Assembly: GCA_029553955.1 (NCBI GenBank)
Contig: JAKPJZ010000250.1
Location: 186,001 to 250,000 of the forward strand
Direction: 5' to 3'
Length of the DNA: 64,000 nucleotides
Origin: Chloroflexota bacterium
Lineage (GTDB): Bacteria > Chloroflexota > Anaerolineae > SpSt-313
Part shown: piece after piece, positions 53,468-61,657 of the stretch
How the letters are laid out: each line of letters starts with the position of its first letter
How positions within the stretch are numbered: position 1 is the stretch's first letter
Notes under the pieces: generated by a model
Databases searched by the model: none
The model's input: only the letters and a program-made list of their open reading frames with translations
What the model was told of the DNA's origin: nothing
Made by a program: the position numbers and the translations under genes

Positions 53468-53570
53468 AAGAGCCGTCTAGGTAACCGAATATTAACCTGA
53501 TTCCGTGCAAATTCGTGCAACGATTCGGGCCGGATTCTGCAATAGTATAGTAGAGCGCTGCGTGGGGTCC

Positions 53571-54197
53571 ATGGACAGAGAGACATCGGGGCACACCGAT
53601 CCTCGGGGAGATGCAACTGCGGCTCAGGAGGCTTCTCACCCTCTGCAGGCCGCTGCGGAGGAGTGGAGTGGGCACCTCGCCGCAGAGGCGGTGTACAGCC
53701 GTGAGGCGCTCGAGCACCTCTACGCCCTGCACGCGCCCCAGTTGTATCGATACTTCTGGATGCACACGCGCTCGCAGCAGCTCGCCGAGGACCTGGTGTC
53801 GGAGACCTTTCTCGGCGCTCTGCGCAGCCTGTCGAGCTATCGGGCCGACCAGGGGCTCTTCATCGCCTGGCTCTACGGCATCGCCCGGCACGTCCTGGCG
53901 CGGCACGCGTACGACCTGGCGCGCCGGGCAGCCCGCATCGCCGGTGAGGCCCGTGCAGATGGGCTGGCCGACGACTCGACCGCCGCTGCCGAGGAACGCA
54001 TCGACCTGTGGCAGGCGATGGGCGAGCTCTCGGGGTTTGAGCGCGAGGTCATTGCGCTCAAATTCGGCGTTGGGCTGACGCACGTGGAAATCGGCGAGAT
54101 GAAGGGGCTGCGTACCGGGAGTGTGCGCGCTGTGCTGCGCCGTGCCCTACAGCGGCTGCGGGCTCGCCTGGCGAGTGGAGGCGGCGATGCGCAGTAA
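53571..54197 (+). CDS. ECF-type RNA polymerase sigma factor
   Basis: LYRYFWMHTRSQQLAEDLVSETFLGALRSL; LSGFEREVIALKFGVGLTHVEIGEMKGLRTGSVRAVLRRALQRLRARL. Confidence 0.9.
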   Translation: MDRETSGHTDPRGDATAAQEASHPLQAAAEEWSGHLAAEAVYSREALEHLYALHAPQLYRYFWMHTRSQQLAEDLVSETFLGALRSLSSYRADQGLFIAWLYGIARHVLARHAYDLARRAARIAGEARADGLADDSTAAAEERIDLWQAMGELSGFEREVIALKFGVGLTHVEIGEMKGLRTGSVRAVLRRALQRLRARLASGGGDAQ

Positions 54198-55062
54198 GGA
54201 CCAGATCTTGGCTGAGGTGCTCGATAGCCTGATTCGGCCGAGCGAAGGGCGCGTGCCCGATGAGATCGGGTCGCTGGTAGAGATCGGCCTGCGCCTGTAC
54301 AACGAGTGCCCCGAGGCCGACCCGGCGTTCCTGAAGCGGCTGGGCCAGCAGTTGCAGGCCGAGTGGGCGCCGCCGCGGCCGCGCCTGAACGACTTGTTCA
54401 AGGGGCTGCTGCTGCGCCTGGCTCCGGCGTGGCCCAAGGTCTCGCGCTGGGCGCTGCGCCTTGGGGCTGCTGTGATGGTGGCGCTGGGCCTGACGCTGGC
54501 GCTGAGCAGCATTCCGGGCTTGCGCTCTTCGCAGGCGAGCCTGAGCCGGGTGATCAGGCTGTTCCAGCATGTGCCCGTCGAGCAGCGGCCGGCTACGGTC
54601 AGCACGCCATGGCCCTCGCCTGCGGTCTGGCGGTCTTTCCTCGATGTGGCACAGGCAGAGGAGGCAACCGGCCTGGCCATCCGCACGCCCTCCTACCTGC
54701 CTGCTAGCGTGGTGCTCGACAGTGTGCAGGCGGGCGAGACCCAGGGGCGATGGCGAGTGATACTGCACTACAGGCCCGCCAACGAGGTCGGCATGGCCCT
54801 CTTCCTCCAGGAGGTTCAGGCCGGCGGCACGCCCGAACAAGGCGTCATGGTGCTGGAGATCGGCGAGGGCAGCGCCGAGCGCGTGCTGATCGCGGGGCGG
54901 CCGGCGCTCTGGGTTGGCGGCCATTGGAGCGCCGACGGCCGCTGGGTATCCAGCAGGCGCGAAGGGGCGGTCCTGGTCCAGGACGGTGATGTGCTGTTCA
55001 TTCTGTCGGGCACCTGCGGCCGCGCCGAGATGATCCGTGTGGCTGAGTCGCTCTTCCCGTAG
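54187..55062 (+). CDS. Single-pass membrane protein, putative anti-sigma factor (DUF4367-like C-term)
   Basis: Translationally overlaps sigma gene; TM LRLGAAVMVALGLTLAL; periplasmic domain ...YLPASVVLDSVQAG... Confidence 0.6.
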   Translation: MRSKDQILAEVLDSLIRPSEGRVPDEIGSLVEIGLRLYNECPEADPAFLKRLGQQLQAEWAPPRPRLNDLFKGLLLRLAPAWPKVSRWALRLGAAVMVALGLTLALSSIPGLRSSQASLSRVIRLFQHVPVEQRPATVSTPWPSPAVWRSFLDVAQAEEATGLAIRTPSYLPASVVLDSVQAGETQGRWRVILHYRPANEVGMALFLQEVQAGGTPEQGVMVLEIGEGSAERVLIAGRPALWVGGHWSADGRWVSSRREGAVLVQDGDVLFILSGTCGRAEMIRVAESLFP

Positions 55063-55227
55063 GGCGTCGTGGCTGCCGGCCCCGTCCCTCAGAGAGGCCA
55101 AGCCCCTGAGCAGCCGCCATGGCCCCAGGGCACCACAAGCGATGAAAACGGGGTTCTTCGCCTTAGACGGCACAGAGGATTCCTTATCCTCTGTGCCCTT
55201 TGTTCTCTGCGTCGGAGAGCGGGCCGC

Positions 55228-55515
55228 GGGGAGATACCTGACACAGCGATTCCCCTGGCGGGCAGGCGATTGGCAGAAACCCGCTGAAGGCTGGCGAGCC
55301 TAAGATGGAGCTCGTAGTGCACACGCCTGTGCGCCGTACCCCTCTGACGGCCAGGCAACGCTTATGCGAGCCCTCTGCGCCTGGACGGACTGGCGCCACG
55401 CCGCAGAAAGCGCACAGGCGTGCGCACTACGAGCTTGCCAGCGGCGAACTGGCTTTTTGCCAGGAAAGGCGGCCCAACCACCCGCCATGGAAATCGGTGT
55501 GTCAGGTGTCTCCCC
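55228..55515. repeat. ~288-bp inverted-repeat element with nested GTAGTGC palindrome (55309-55435)
   Basis: GGGGAGATACCTGACACAGCGATTCCCCTGGCGGG / inverse at 55481-55515 (31/35); inner AGCTCGTAGTGCACACGCCTGTGCGC / inverse (25/26). Confidence 0.8.
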
Positions 55516-55634
55516 GCCCTTATCGTGCATTTGGTTCTTGACAGAGCAGCGCCTTCCGGGTAACATCCTGACGATGGTTCGTGGCCGGCTGCTTCTGTGC
55601 ACGAGGCCGGCGTTCGGCACGATGGGAGCCCGTG

Positions 55635-56744
55635 ATGATGGCAGACAAGCCGGTGTACATTCCTGTCGCGACCCTGCAGGGCTTTATGCGCGATGTGTTC
55701 TTGGGGCTCGGCGTGCCCCCCGAAGACGCCGCGATCACCGCTGAGGTCCTCATCACGTCGGACCTGTGGGGCATCGCATCGCACGGTGTGGGCCGGCTCA
55801 AGCAGTACTATGACCGCATCAAGGGTGGCCTGCAGCACCCCGTGACGCAGATGCGGGTGCTCAAAGAAACGCCGACGACTGCGGTCATCGACGGCCAGTT
55901 GGGTATGGGCCAGGTGGTCGCCCACCGTTCGATGCGCATGGCTATCGACAAGGCGCGCCGCTACGGCATGGGCGCCGTGGCGGTGCGCAACTCGGGCCAT
56001 TTTGGCATTGCCGGCTACTATCCGCTGATGGCGGTGAAGGAGGGCATGGTAGGTCTGACGGTCACCAACGCGCGCCCCTCCATCGCACCGACCTTTGGCG
56101 TGCAGCCCAAACTGGGCACCAACCCCATCGCCTTTGGCGCCCCCAGCGATGAGCCCCACCCCTTCCTGTACGATGCGGCGACCTCCATCACGCAGCGCGG
56201 CAAGATCGAGGTGCTGGACCGCGCCGAAGAGCCCACCCCTGCCGGCTGGGTCATCGGCGCCGATGGCACAACGGCCACCGACAGCGCGCAGATTCTCAGG
56301 GACCTGACGACCGACTCGGCGGCGCTCTTGCCCCTGGGGGGCGCCGGCGAGGAGATGGCCGGCCACAAAGGCTATGGCCTGGCCACGATGGTCGAGGTGC
56401 TCTCGGCATCGCTGCAGGGCGGCCTCTTCCTCAGCGCCGTGACCGATATCGACCGCCAGGGCAGGCCACAACCGTTGCGCATCGGCCACTTCTTCCTGGC
56501 TATCGACGTGGAGCATTGTGTGCCGCTCGCAGAGTTCAAAAAGACCACCGGCGACATCATGCGCGAACTGCGTGCCTCCAAAAGGGCGCCGGGGTGCGAG
56601 CGCATCTACACCGCCGGCGAGAAGGAGTATGCCAACGAGCAGCGCGTGCGCGCCGAGGGTGTGCCGGCCAACGCCAACTTGCAGAAGGTCATCAAGACCA
56701 TGCAGCAGGAGTTGGGGCTGACCAGGTACGACCTGGGGTTCTAA
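55635..56744 (+). CDS. Ldh family oxidoreductase (malate/L-lactate/ureidoglycolate dehydrogenase family)
   Basis: DLWGIASHGVGRLKQYYDRI, VRNSGHFGIAGYY, PKLGTNPIAFGAPS, AGHKGYGLATMVEVLSA. Confidence 0.9.
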   Translation: MMADKPVYIPVATLQGFMRDVFLGLGVPPEDAAITAEVLITSDLWGIASHGVGRLKQYYDRIKGGLQHPVTQMRVLKETPTTAVIDGQLGMGQVVAHRSMRMAIDKARRYGMGAVAVRNSGHFGIAGYYPLMAVKEGMVGLTVTNARPSIAPTFGVQPKLGTNPIAFGAPSDEPHPFLYDAATSITQRGKIEVLDRAEEPTPAGWVIGADGTTATDSAQILRDLTTDSAALLPLGGAGEEMAGHKGYGLATMVEVLSASLQGGLFLSAVTDIDRQGRPQPLRIGHFFLAIDVEHCVPLAEFKKTTGDIMRELRASKRAPGCERIYTAGEKEYANEQRVRAEGVPANANLQKVIKTMQQELGLTRYDLGF

Positions 56745-56767
56745 TCTGCATTGAGGAGCATGATGGC

Positions 56768-57691
56768 ATGAGAATCCTGGTCACTGGAGGGGCCGGTTTC
56801 ATCGGCTCACACGTCGTCGATGCTTTGGTGGCCGAGGGCCACCAGGTGGCGGTGGTCGACGATCTCTCAACCGGCAAACGCGAGCAGGTCAACCCCGCCG
56901 CGCGCTTTTACCGGGTCGATCTTCGCGACGAGGCGGCGCTGGAGGATGTCTTTGCGGCCGAACGGCCCGAGGCGATCGCCCACCAGGCCGCCAAGGCCAA
57001 TGTGCGCGAGTCGCTGGAGAAACCGGTGCTCTATGCCGACGTCAACGTGCTCGGCTCGCTCAGGCTGCTGGAGCTGGCGCGCAAGAACGGCGTGCGCAAA
57101 GTGGTCTACGCCTCCACAGGCGGCGCTGCCTATGGCGAGCCGCAGCGTCTGCCGGTGGATGAGAGCCACCCCGTCAATCCTCTGGACCCCTACGGGGCGT
57201 CGAAGCACCATGTGGAGCACTATCTCTTTCTCTACCGGCACAACTATGGCCTCGACTATACCGTACTGCGCTACCCCAACGTGTATGGGCCGCGGCAGGA
57301 TCCGTTGGGCGAGGCGGGGGTCGTGGCCATCTTCACCGGGCAGATGCTGACGGGCCGCCATCCCCTGATCAACGGCAGTGGCGAGCAGGAGCGCGATTTC
57401 GTCTACGTCGGCGATATCGCGCGGGCCAACGTGCTGGCGCTCGAACGAGGCTCGGGCGGCATCTACAACATCGGCAGCGGCGTGGGCACATCGGTCAACC
57501 AGGTCTTTGCGGCGCTCAAAGAGGCCACCGGCTACGAAGGGCCCGAGCTGCACGGCCCGGCCAAGCTGGGCGAGGTGTTCAAGATCTATCTCGACGCCGG
57601 CCGCGCGCGCGACGAGCTGGGCTGGGAGGCCACTGTGCCGCTGCAGGAGGGCATCCGCCACACGGTGGAGTATTTCCGTTCGCGGATGTAG
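56768..57691 (+). CDS. NAD-dependent epimerase (UDP-glucose 4-epimerase-like)
   Basis: MRILVTGGAGFIGSHVVDAL; DPYGASKHHVEHYL; LRYPNVYGPRQDPLGEAGVVAIF. Confidence 0.92.
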   Translation: MRILVTGGAGFIGSHVVDALVAEGHQVAVVDDLSTGKREQVNPAARFYRVDLRDEAALEDVFAAERPEAIAHQAAKANVRESLEKPVLYADVNVLGSLRLLELARKNGVRKVVYASTGGAAYGEPQRLPVDESHPVNPLDPYGASKHHVEHYLFLYRHNYGLDYTVLRYPNVYGPRQDPLGEAGVVAIFTGQMLTGRHPLINGSGEQERDFVYVGDIARANVLALERGSGGIYNIGSGVGTSVNQVFAALKEATGYEGPELHGPAKLGEVFKIYLDAGRARDELGWEATVPLQEGIRHTVEYFRSRM

Positions 57692-57837
57692 ATCAGCAGA
57701 GGACCTGGCATGCAGCGTGTTGCGTGTTGCGTGTTCCGTTGTCGCAGCTAGAGGCCGGTGCCCCCAGGGCGAGCCTTCGACAGTTCGCGAGCAAACGGAA
57801 CACGTAACACACAACACGTTGGCGCCAGTCGCAACGG

Positions 57838-59115
57838 ATGGGAGACCGCATGTCCGACGCACGTCTGCGCGTGGCCATCAACGCCAGCTTCTGGGGCCAG
57901 GAGACGGCCGGGAGCGGGCAGTACCTGCACCACCTGGTGGAGGCCCTGGCCGGCCTGGACGAGGATCTCGAGCTGGTGCTGTGCGGGCCGGTCGGGCTGG
58001 AAAGCCCGACCCACGGGCGGGTGGGACAGGCTTTCCAGCCTGTCGGGTCTCGAACGGGCGGGGGGCCGGTCGGGCTGGAAAGCCCGACCCACGGGCGGGT
58101 GGGACAGGCTGGAGAGCCTCTGGCTCGGGTGACGTGGCACAGCGTACCGGCCTCCGGCCGGCGCCGGCTGGGCGAGAACGTCGAGAAGGTGTGGTTCGAG
58201 CAGGTGGCCTTTCCGCGGGCGGTGCGGGCGGTGGGCGCGACGGTGGCACACGTGCCCTACTTTGCCTCTCCGCTCTTGCCGGCCCAGCCGACGGTGGTCA
58301 CCGTGCACGATCTCATCCCCCTGGTGCTGCCCGGCTACCGCACTTCGGCGCTCGTGCGTGGCTACATGCGTCTGGTGGCGGCGGCGGCGCGCCGCGCCGA
58401 CCTGGTGCTGACCGATGCCGAGGCCTCGGTGGGCGACATTGTGCGCTGCTTGGGCGTGGCGGCCGAGCGGGTGCGCGCCATTCCTCTGGCCGTGACGCCC
58501 GGCTACCATCCGATCACCGATGGTGAGGCCTTGGCGGCGCTGCGGGTGCGCCATAGCCTGCCCGACCGCTACCTGCTGTACCTGGGTGGCTTTGACCAGC
58601 GGCGCAACCTGGGCACACTCTTCAGGGCGCTGGCCGAGGCGCGCCGCCGCGAGCCTGGCCTGCCGCCCGTGGTGCTCGCCGGGGCGCTGCCGGCCGGCGA
58701 TAGTGCCTTTGCGCCCGACCCGCGTCGCCTGGCGGCCGAGGCCGGTGCGGCCGCGGGGGTGCGCTTTCTGGGGCGTGTGCCCGAAGAGGACAAGCCCCTG
58801 CTCTACAGTGGCGCTCTGGCCTTCCTCTTCCCCTCGCGCTACGAGGGCTTTGGCCTGCCCGTGCTCGAGGCGCTGGCCTGCGGCGCGCCGGCGGCCGTCG
58901 CTAGCGCGACCACGCTCCCCGAGGTCGCAGGCCCGGGCGCGCTGCTGATCGACCCCGACGATGTGGCCGGCTGGGCTGAGGCCCTGGTGCGCCTGGCCAC
59001 TGACGAGGTGCTGCGCGGCAGGCTGCGCGACGCGGGCCTGGCCCACGCCGCCCGCTTCTCCTGGGCGCGCACGGCCCGTGAGACGCTCGCCGCGTATCGA
59101 GCGGTTGTAGCATGA
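57838..59115 (+). CDS. Glycosyltransferase family 4/1-like with repeat-derived insertion
   Basis: LLYLGGFDQRRNLGTLFRAL; EEDKPLLYSGALAFLFPSRYEGFGLPVLEALACGAPAAVASATTLPEVAG; repeated GPVGLESPTHGRVGQA. Confidence 0.9.
   Translation: MGDRMSDARLRVAINASFWGQETAGSGQYLHHLVEALAGLDEDLELVLCGPVGLESPTHGRVGQAFQPVGSRTGGGPVGLESPTHGRVGQAGEPLARVTWHSVPASGRRRLGENVEKVWFEQVAFPRAVRAVGATVAHVPYFASPLLPAQPTVVTVHDLIPLVLPGYRTSALVRGYMRLVAAAARRADLVLTDAEASVGDIVRCLGVAAERVRAIPLAVTPGYHPITDGEALAALRVRHSLPDRYLLYLGGFDQRRNLGTLFRALAEARRREPGLPPVVLAGALPAGDSAFAPDPRRLAAEAGAAAGVRFLGRVPEEDKPLLYSGALAFLFPSRYEGFGLPVLEALACGAPAAVASATTLPEVAGPGALLIDPDDVAGWAEALVRLATDEVLRGRLRDAGLAHAARFSWARTARETLAAYRAVVA
57985..58110 (+). repeat. 48-bp direct repeat (offset 78 bp) with internal hairpins, inside glycosyltransferase CDS
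   Basis: GGGCCGGTCGGGCTGGAAAGCCCGACCCACGGGCGGGTGGGACAGGCT at 57985 and 58063. Confidence 0.95.
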
Positions 59116-59167
59116 GACCATGAATGTGCCCGACCACGCGTCGCTGTGTGACGCACTGTGAGGTTGC

Positions 59168-60442
59168 GTGAGACTCGCCCCGATCTATCGTCGTCTGCGC
59201 CGCCTGCGCCTTGAGCCCTGGCAGCGCACGCTCTACACCATCGTCATCGCCGAAGGCATCGCGATGCTGGGGTTTGGCGTCTCGAGCCCCTTCCTGCCCT
59301 TTTTCATCGAAGAGCTTGGCGTCACCGATTTCGCCCAGGTGACCTTTTGGGTTGGGCTGATCAACTCGCTGGCGCCGGTGCTCATGGCCATCTCGTCACC
59401 CATCTGGGGACTCCTTGCCGACCGCTATGGGCGCAAGCCGATGCTGGTGCGCGCCATGTTGGGGGGCGCGGTCACGGTCGGCCTGCAGGCGTTTGTGGCC
59501 AACGTGTCGCAGTTGGCCAGCCTGCGCATCGCGCAGGGAGCGCTGACCGGCACCATCGCTGCCGCGGTGACGCTGGTGGCGACTCAGGTGCCCCGTGAGC
59601 GCTGCGGCTTTGCGCTGGGGTTGCTGCAGACGGCGGTGTTTGTGGGCAACTCGCTGGGGCCATCGCTGGGTGGTGTCGTAGGCGGCACGCTCGGCTACAA
59701 GGCGGCCTTTCTCATGTCGGGGCTGCTGCTTTTCGGCGCCGGCGTCGCCGTGATCGTGTTGGTTCGCGAAGAGTTCGTGCCGCCCTCCGTGCAGCAGCGG
59801 AACGGCAACACCCTGGCCGCCAACGCTCGCACGGTCGCGGGCGACCGCATCCTGCTGGCCATGGTCGCGCTGTTGATGCTGTATAACCTGAGCAGCGCGG
59901 TCGCAGGGCCGATCCTGCCCCTCTACGTACAGTCACTCGTCGGCAGCATGCAGGAGGCCTCGACGGCCACGGGCATGATCATCGGCGCGACGGCGGTGGC
60001 CAATGCCCTGGGCGCGGTGTGGATCGCGCGCTCGGCCGACCGGCTGGGCCCTCGCCGGGTGCTGTTGGCCTCGCTGGCCGTGAGCTCGGTGGTGCACTTG
60101 CCGCAGATGTTCACGCGTACCCCCATGCAGTTGCTGGCGCTGCGCTTCATCCTGGGGGTCGCTATGGGGGCCATCTCGCCAATCGCCAATGCCGTCATCG
60201 CCGGGCGGACGCCGCGGGGGCGCCAGGGCGGCATCTTTGGCATCTCGACGAGCCTCAATGCATTCGGCAGTGCGCTGGGCCCGGTGCTCGGCACGTTTGC
60301 CGCGACCTACTGGAGCCTGGGCAGTATCTTCCCGGTGACCGGGGCCATCCTGGCGCTGCTCATCGTGTGGGTGGCGCTGACGACGGGCGGCATCGAGAGC
60401 GCCCCTGGCGCCGGCAAGTCTCGGGTGCGGCCTCTCCCTTGA
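59168..60442 (+). CDS. MFS transporter
   Basis: 12-TM-like; PIWGLLADRYGRKPMLVRAML; ISPIANAVIAGRTPRGRQGGIFGISTSLNAFGSALGPVLG. Confidence 0.9.
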   Translation: MRLAPIYRRLRRLRLEPWQRTLYTIVIAEGIAMLGFGVSSPFLPFFIEELGVTDFAQVTFWVGLINSLAPVLMAISSPIWGLLADRYGRKPMLVRAMLGGAVTVGLQAFVANVSQLASLRIAQGALTGTIAAAVTLVATQVPRERCGFALGLLQTAVFVGNSLGPSLGGVVGGTLGYKAAFLMSGLLLFGAGVAVIVLVREEFVPPSVQQRNGNTLAANARTVAGDRILLAMVALLMLYNLSSAVAGPILPLYVQSLVGSMQEASTATGMIIGATAVANALGAVWIARSADRLGPRRVLLASLAVSSVVHLPQMFTRTPMQLLALRFILGVAMGAISPIANAVIAGRTPRGRQGGIFGISTSLNAFGSALGPVLGTFAATYWSLGSIFPVTGAILALLIVWVALTTGGIESAPGAGKSRVRPLP

Positions 60443-60460
60443 GGCACAGAAGGAGCTCGT

Positions 60461-61252
60461 ATGTCGCCAACGTATGTCCTCGCCCTCTTTGGCAGTGGCA
60501 TTGCAGCAGGGATCGTCGCGGCGCTGCTCGGCGTCGGTGGCGGCATCCTCATGGTGCCCCTGATGACGATGGTGTTCGGCGTACCCGTGCACACTGCCCT
60601 CGGGGCGAGCCTGGTCGCTGCAATGGCCACCTCTGATGCGGCCTGTATCTGGCCGGCCAAGCGGCGGCTGATGGACATCAGCCAGGCGTGGACGCTGGGG
60701 CTGACGACCACCATCGGGGCGGCAATCGGCGCCATGGTGGCCCTGGCCTCCAAGCCTGAGGTGATCCAGGCCATCTTTGCCGTCCTCCTGCTCTACACGG
60801 CCTTTCAGCTTGCACGGCCGCAGCGCCAGGCCGCCGAGGTGCCCGACGGCAAAGGCGCGGCCGGCGCCAGTCGCGCCCGCCATGCGCTGATGCTGCTGGT
60901 GGGCCTCTTCGCCGGCGCCAGCTCGGGCCTGCTGGGCATCGGCGGCGGCATCATCATCGTGCCGGCGCTGCACCTCATCCTGCGCAAGCCTTTCAAAGAG
61001 GCGACGGCGACGAGCAACCTGCTGGTAGGCATCACCGCGTTGACTGGCGCCTTTGCCTACTGGTGGCGGGGCGCCCTGCTGCTCGTGCCTACCGTGCCGA
61101 TTGCGGCCGGCGCCTTTGTCGGCGCGCTGCTCGGCTCGGCCATCGACAAGCGGCTGAGCAGCCAGGTGCTGCGCTGGGGCATGGCGCTCCTCCTGACCTT
61201 CACCGCATTGCAGATGGGCTCGGCGATTGTCGGCGCCCACCTGGGCCGTTAG
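60461..61252 (+). CDS. TauE/SafE family sulfite exporter-like membrane protein
   Basis: GIVAALLGVGGGILMVPLMTMVFGVPVHTALGASLVAAM; SSGLLGIGGGIIIVPALHLIL. Confidence 0.92.
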   Translation: MSPTYVLALFGSGIAAGIVAALLGVGGGILMVPLMTMVFGVPVHTALGASLVAAMATSDAACIWPAKRRLMDISQAWTLGLTTTIGAAIGAMVALASKPEVIQAIFAVLLLYTAFQLARPQRQAAEVPDGKGAAGASRARHALMLLVGLFAGASSGLLGIGGGIIIVPALHLILRKPFKEATATSNLLVGITALTGAFAYWWRGALLLVPTVPIAAGAFVGALLGSAIDKRLSSQVLRWGMALLLTFTALQMGSAIVGAHLGR

Positions 61253-61264
61253 GGAGGAAGACAG

Positions 61265-61438
61265 ATGACTATGGGCCCGTCGCAACTTGCCATCCTCGCC
61301 CTCATTGCCACACCGCTGCTCATCCTGGCGCGCGATGCGTTCAATCGTCGCCGCGAGCCGCGCCAGCTCCTGCTGGCCCTCGCCCTGCTGAGCGTCATCG
61401 CGGCCAGCATCGCGCTGACCATCGGCCTCAACCCCTAG
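61265..61438 (+). CDS. 57-aa small membrane protein (two hydrophobic helices)
   Basis: MTMGPSQLAILALIATPLLILARDAFNRRREPRQLLLALALLSVIAASIALTIGLNP*; 12 nt after TauE gene stop; not in supplied ORF track. Confidence 0.6.
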   Translation: MTMGPSQLAILALIATPLLILARDAFNRRREPRQLLLALALLSVIAASIALTIGLNP

Positions 61439-61475
61439 ACCATCGGTCCCTCGTGCGCCCGGCTCTGACCCAGGC

Positions 61476-61573
61476 GGGGTTTTGGCGGGATGGTTGGCCC
61501 TGCCGGCTGCCCCTGGCGCGCCCGCGGGCGCGCCAGGGGCAGCCGGCAGGGCCAACCATCCCGCCAAAACCCC
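61476..61573. repeat. Perfect 98-bp palindrome, GGGGTTTT family, no loop
   Basis: 49-bp arms, center at 61524/61525. Confidence 0.95.
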
Positions 61574-61657
61574 CTTTAGGGGCTGGCATGGCACAGCTAT
61601 TGCTGGCCGTCGGCGCCGCAATCGAGGCCGGCTGAGTCAAGGCGGCATCTCGGGGGG

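Noticed and set aside
60461-61438. Sulfur-oxidation operon inferred from TauE/SafE
   Set aside because: No sox, dsr or sulfite-related genes nearby. TauE family name alone is not evidence of substrate.
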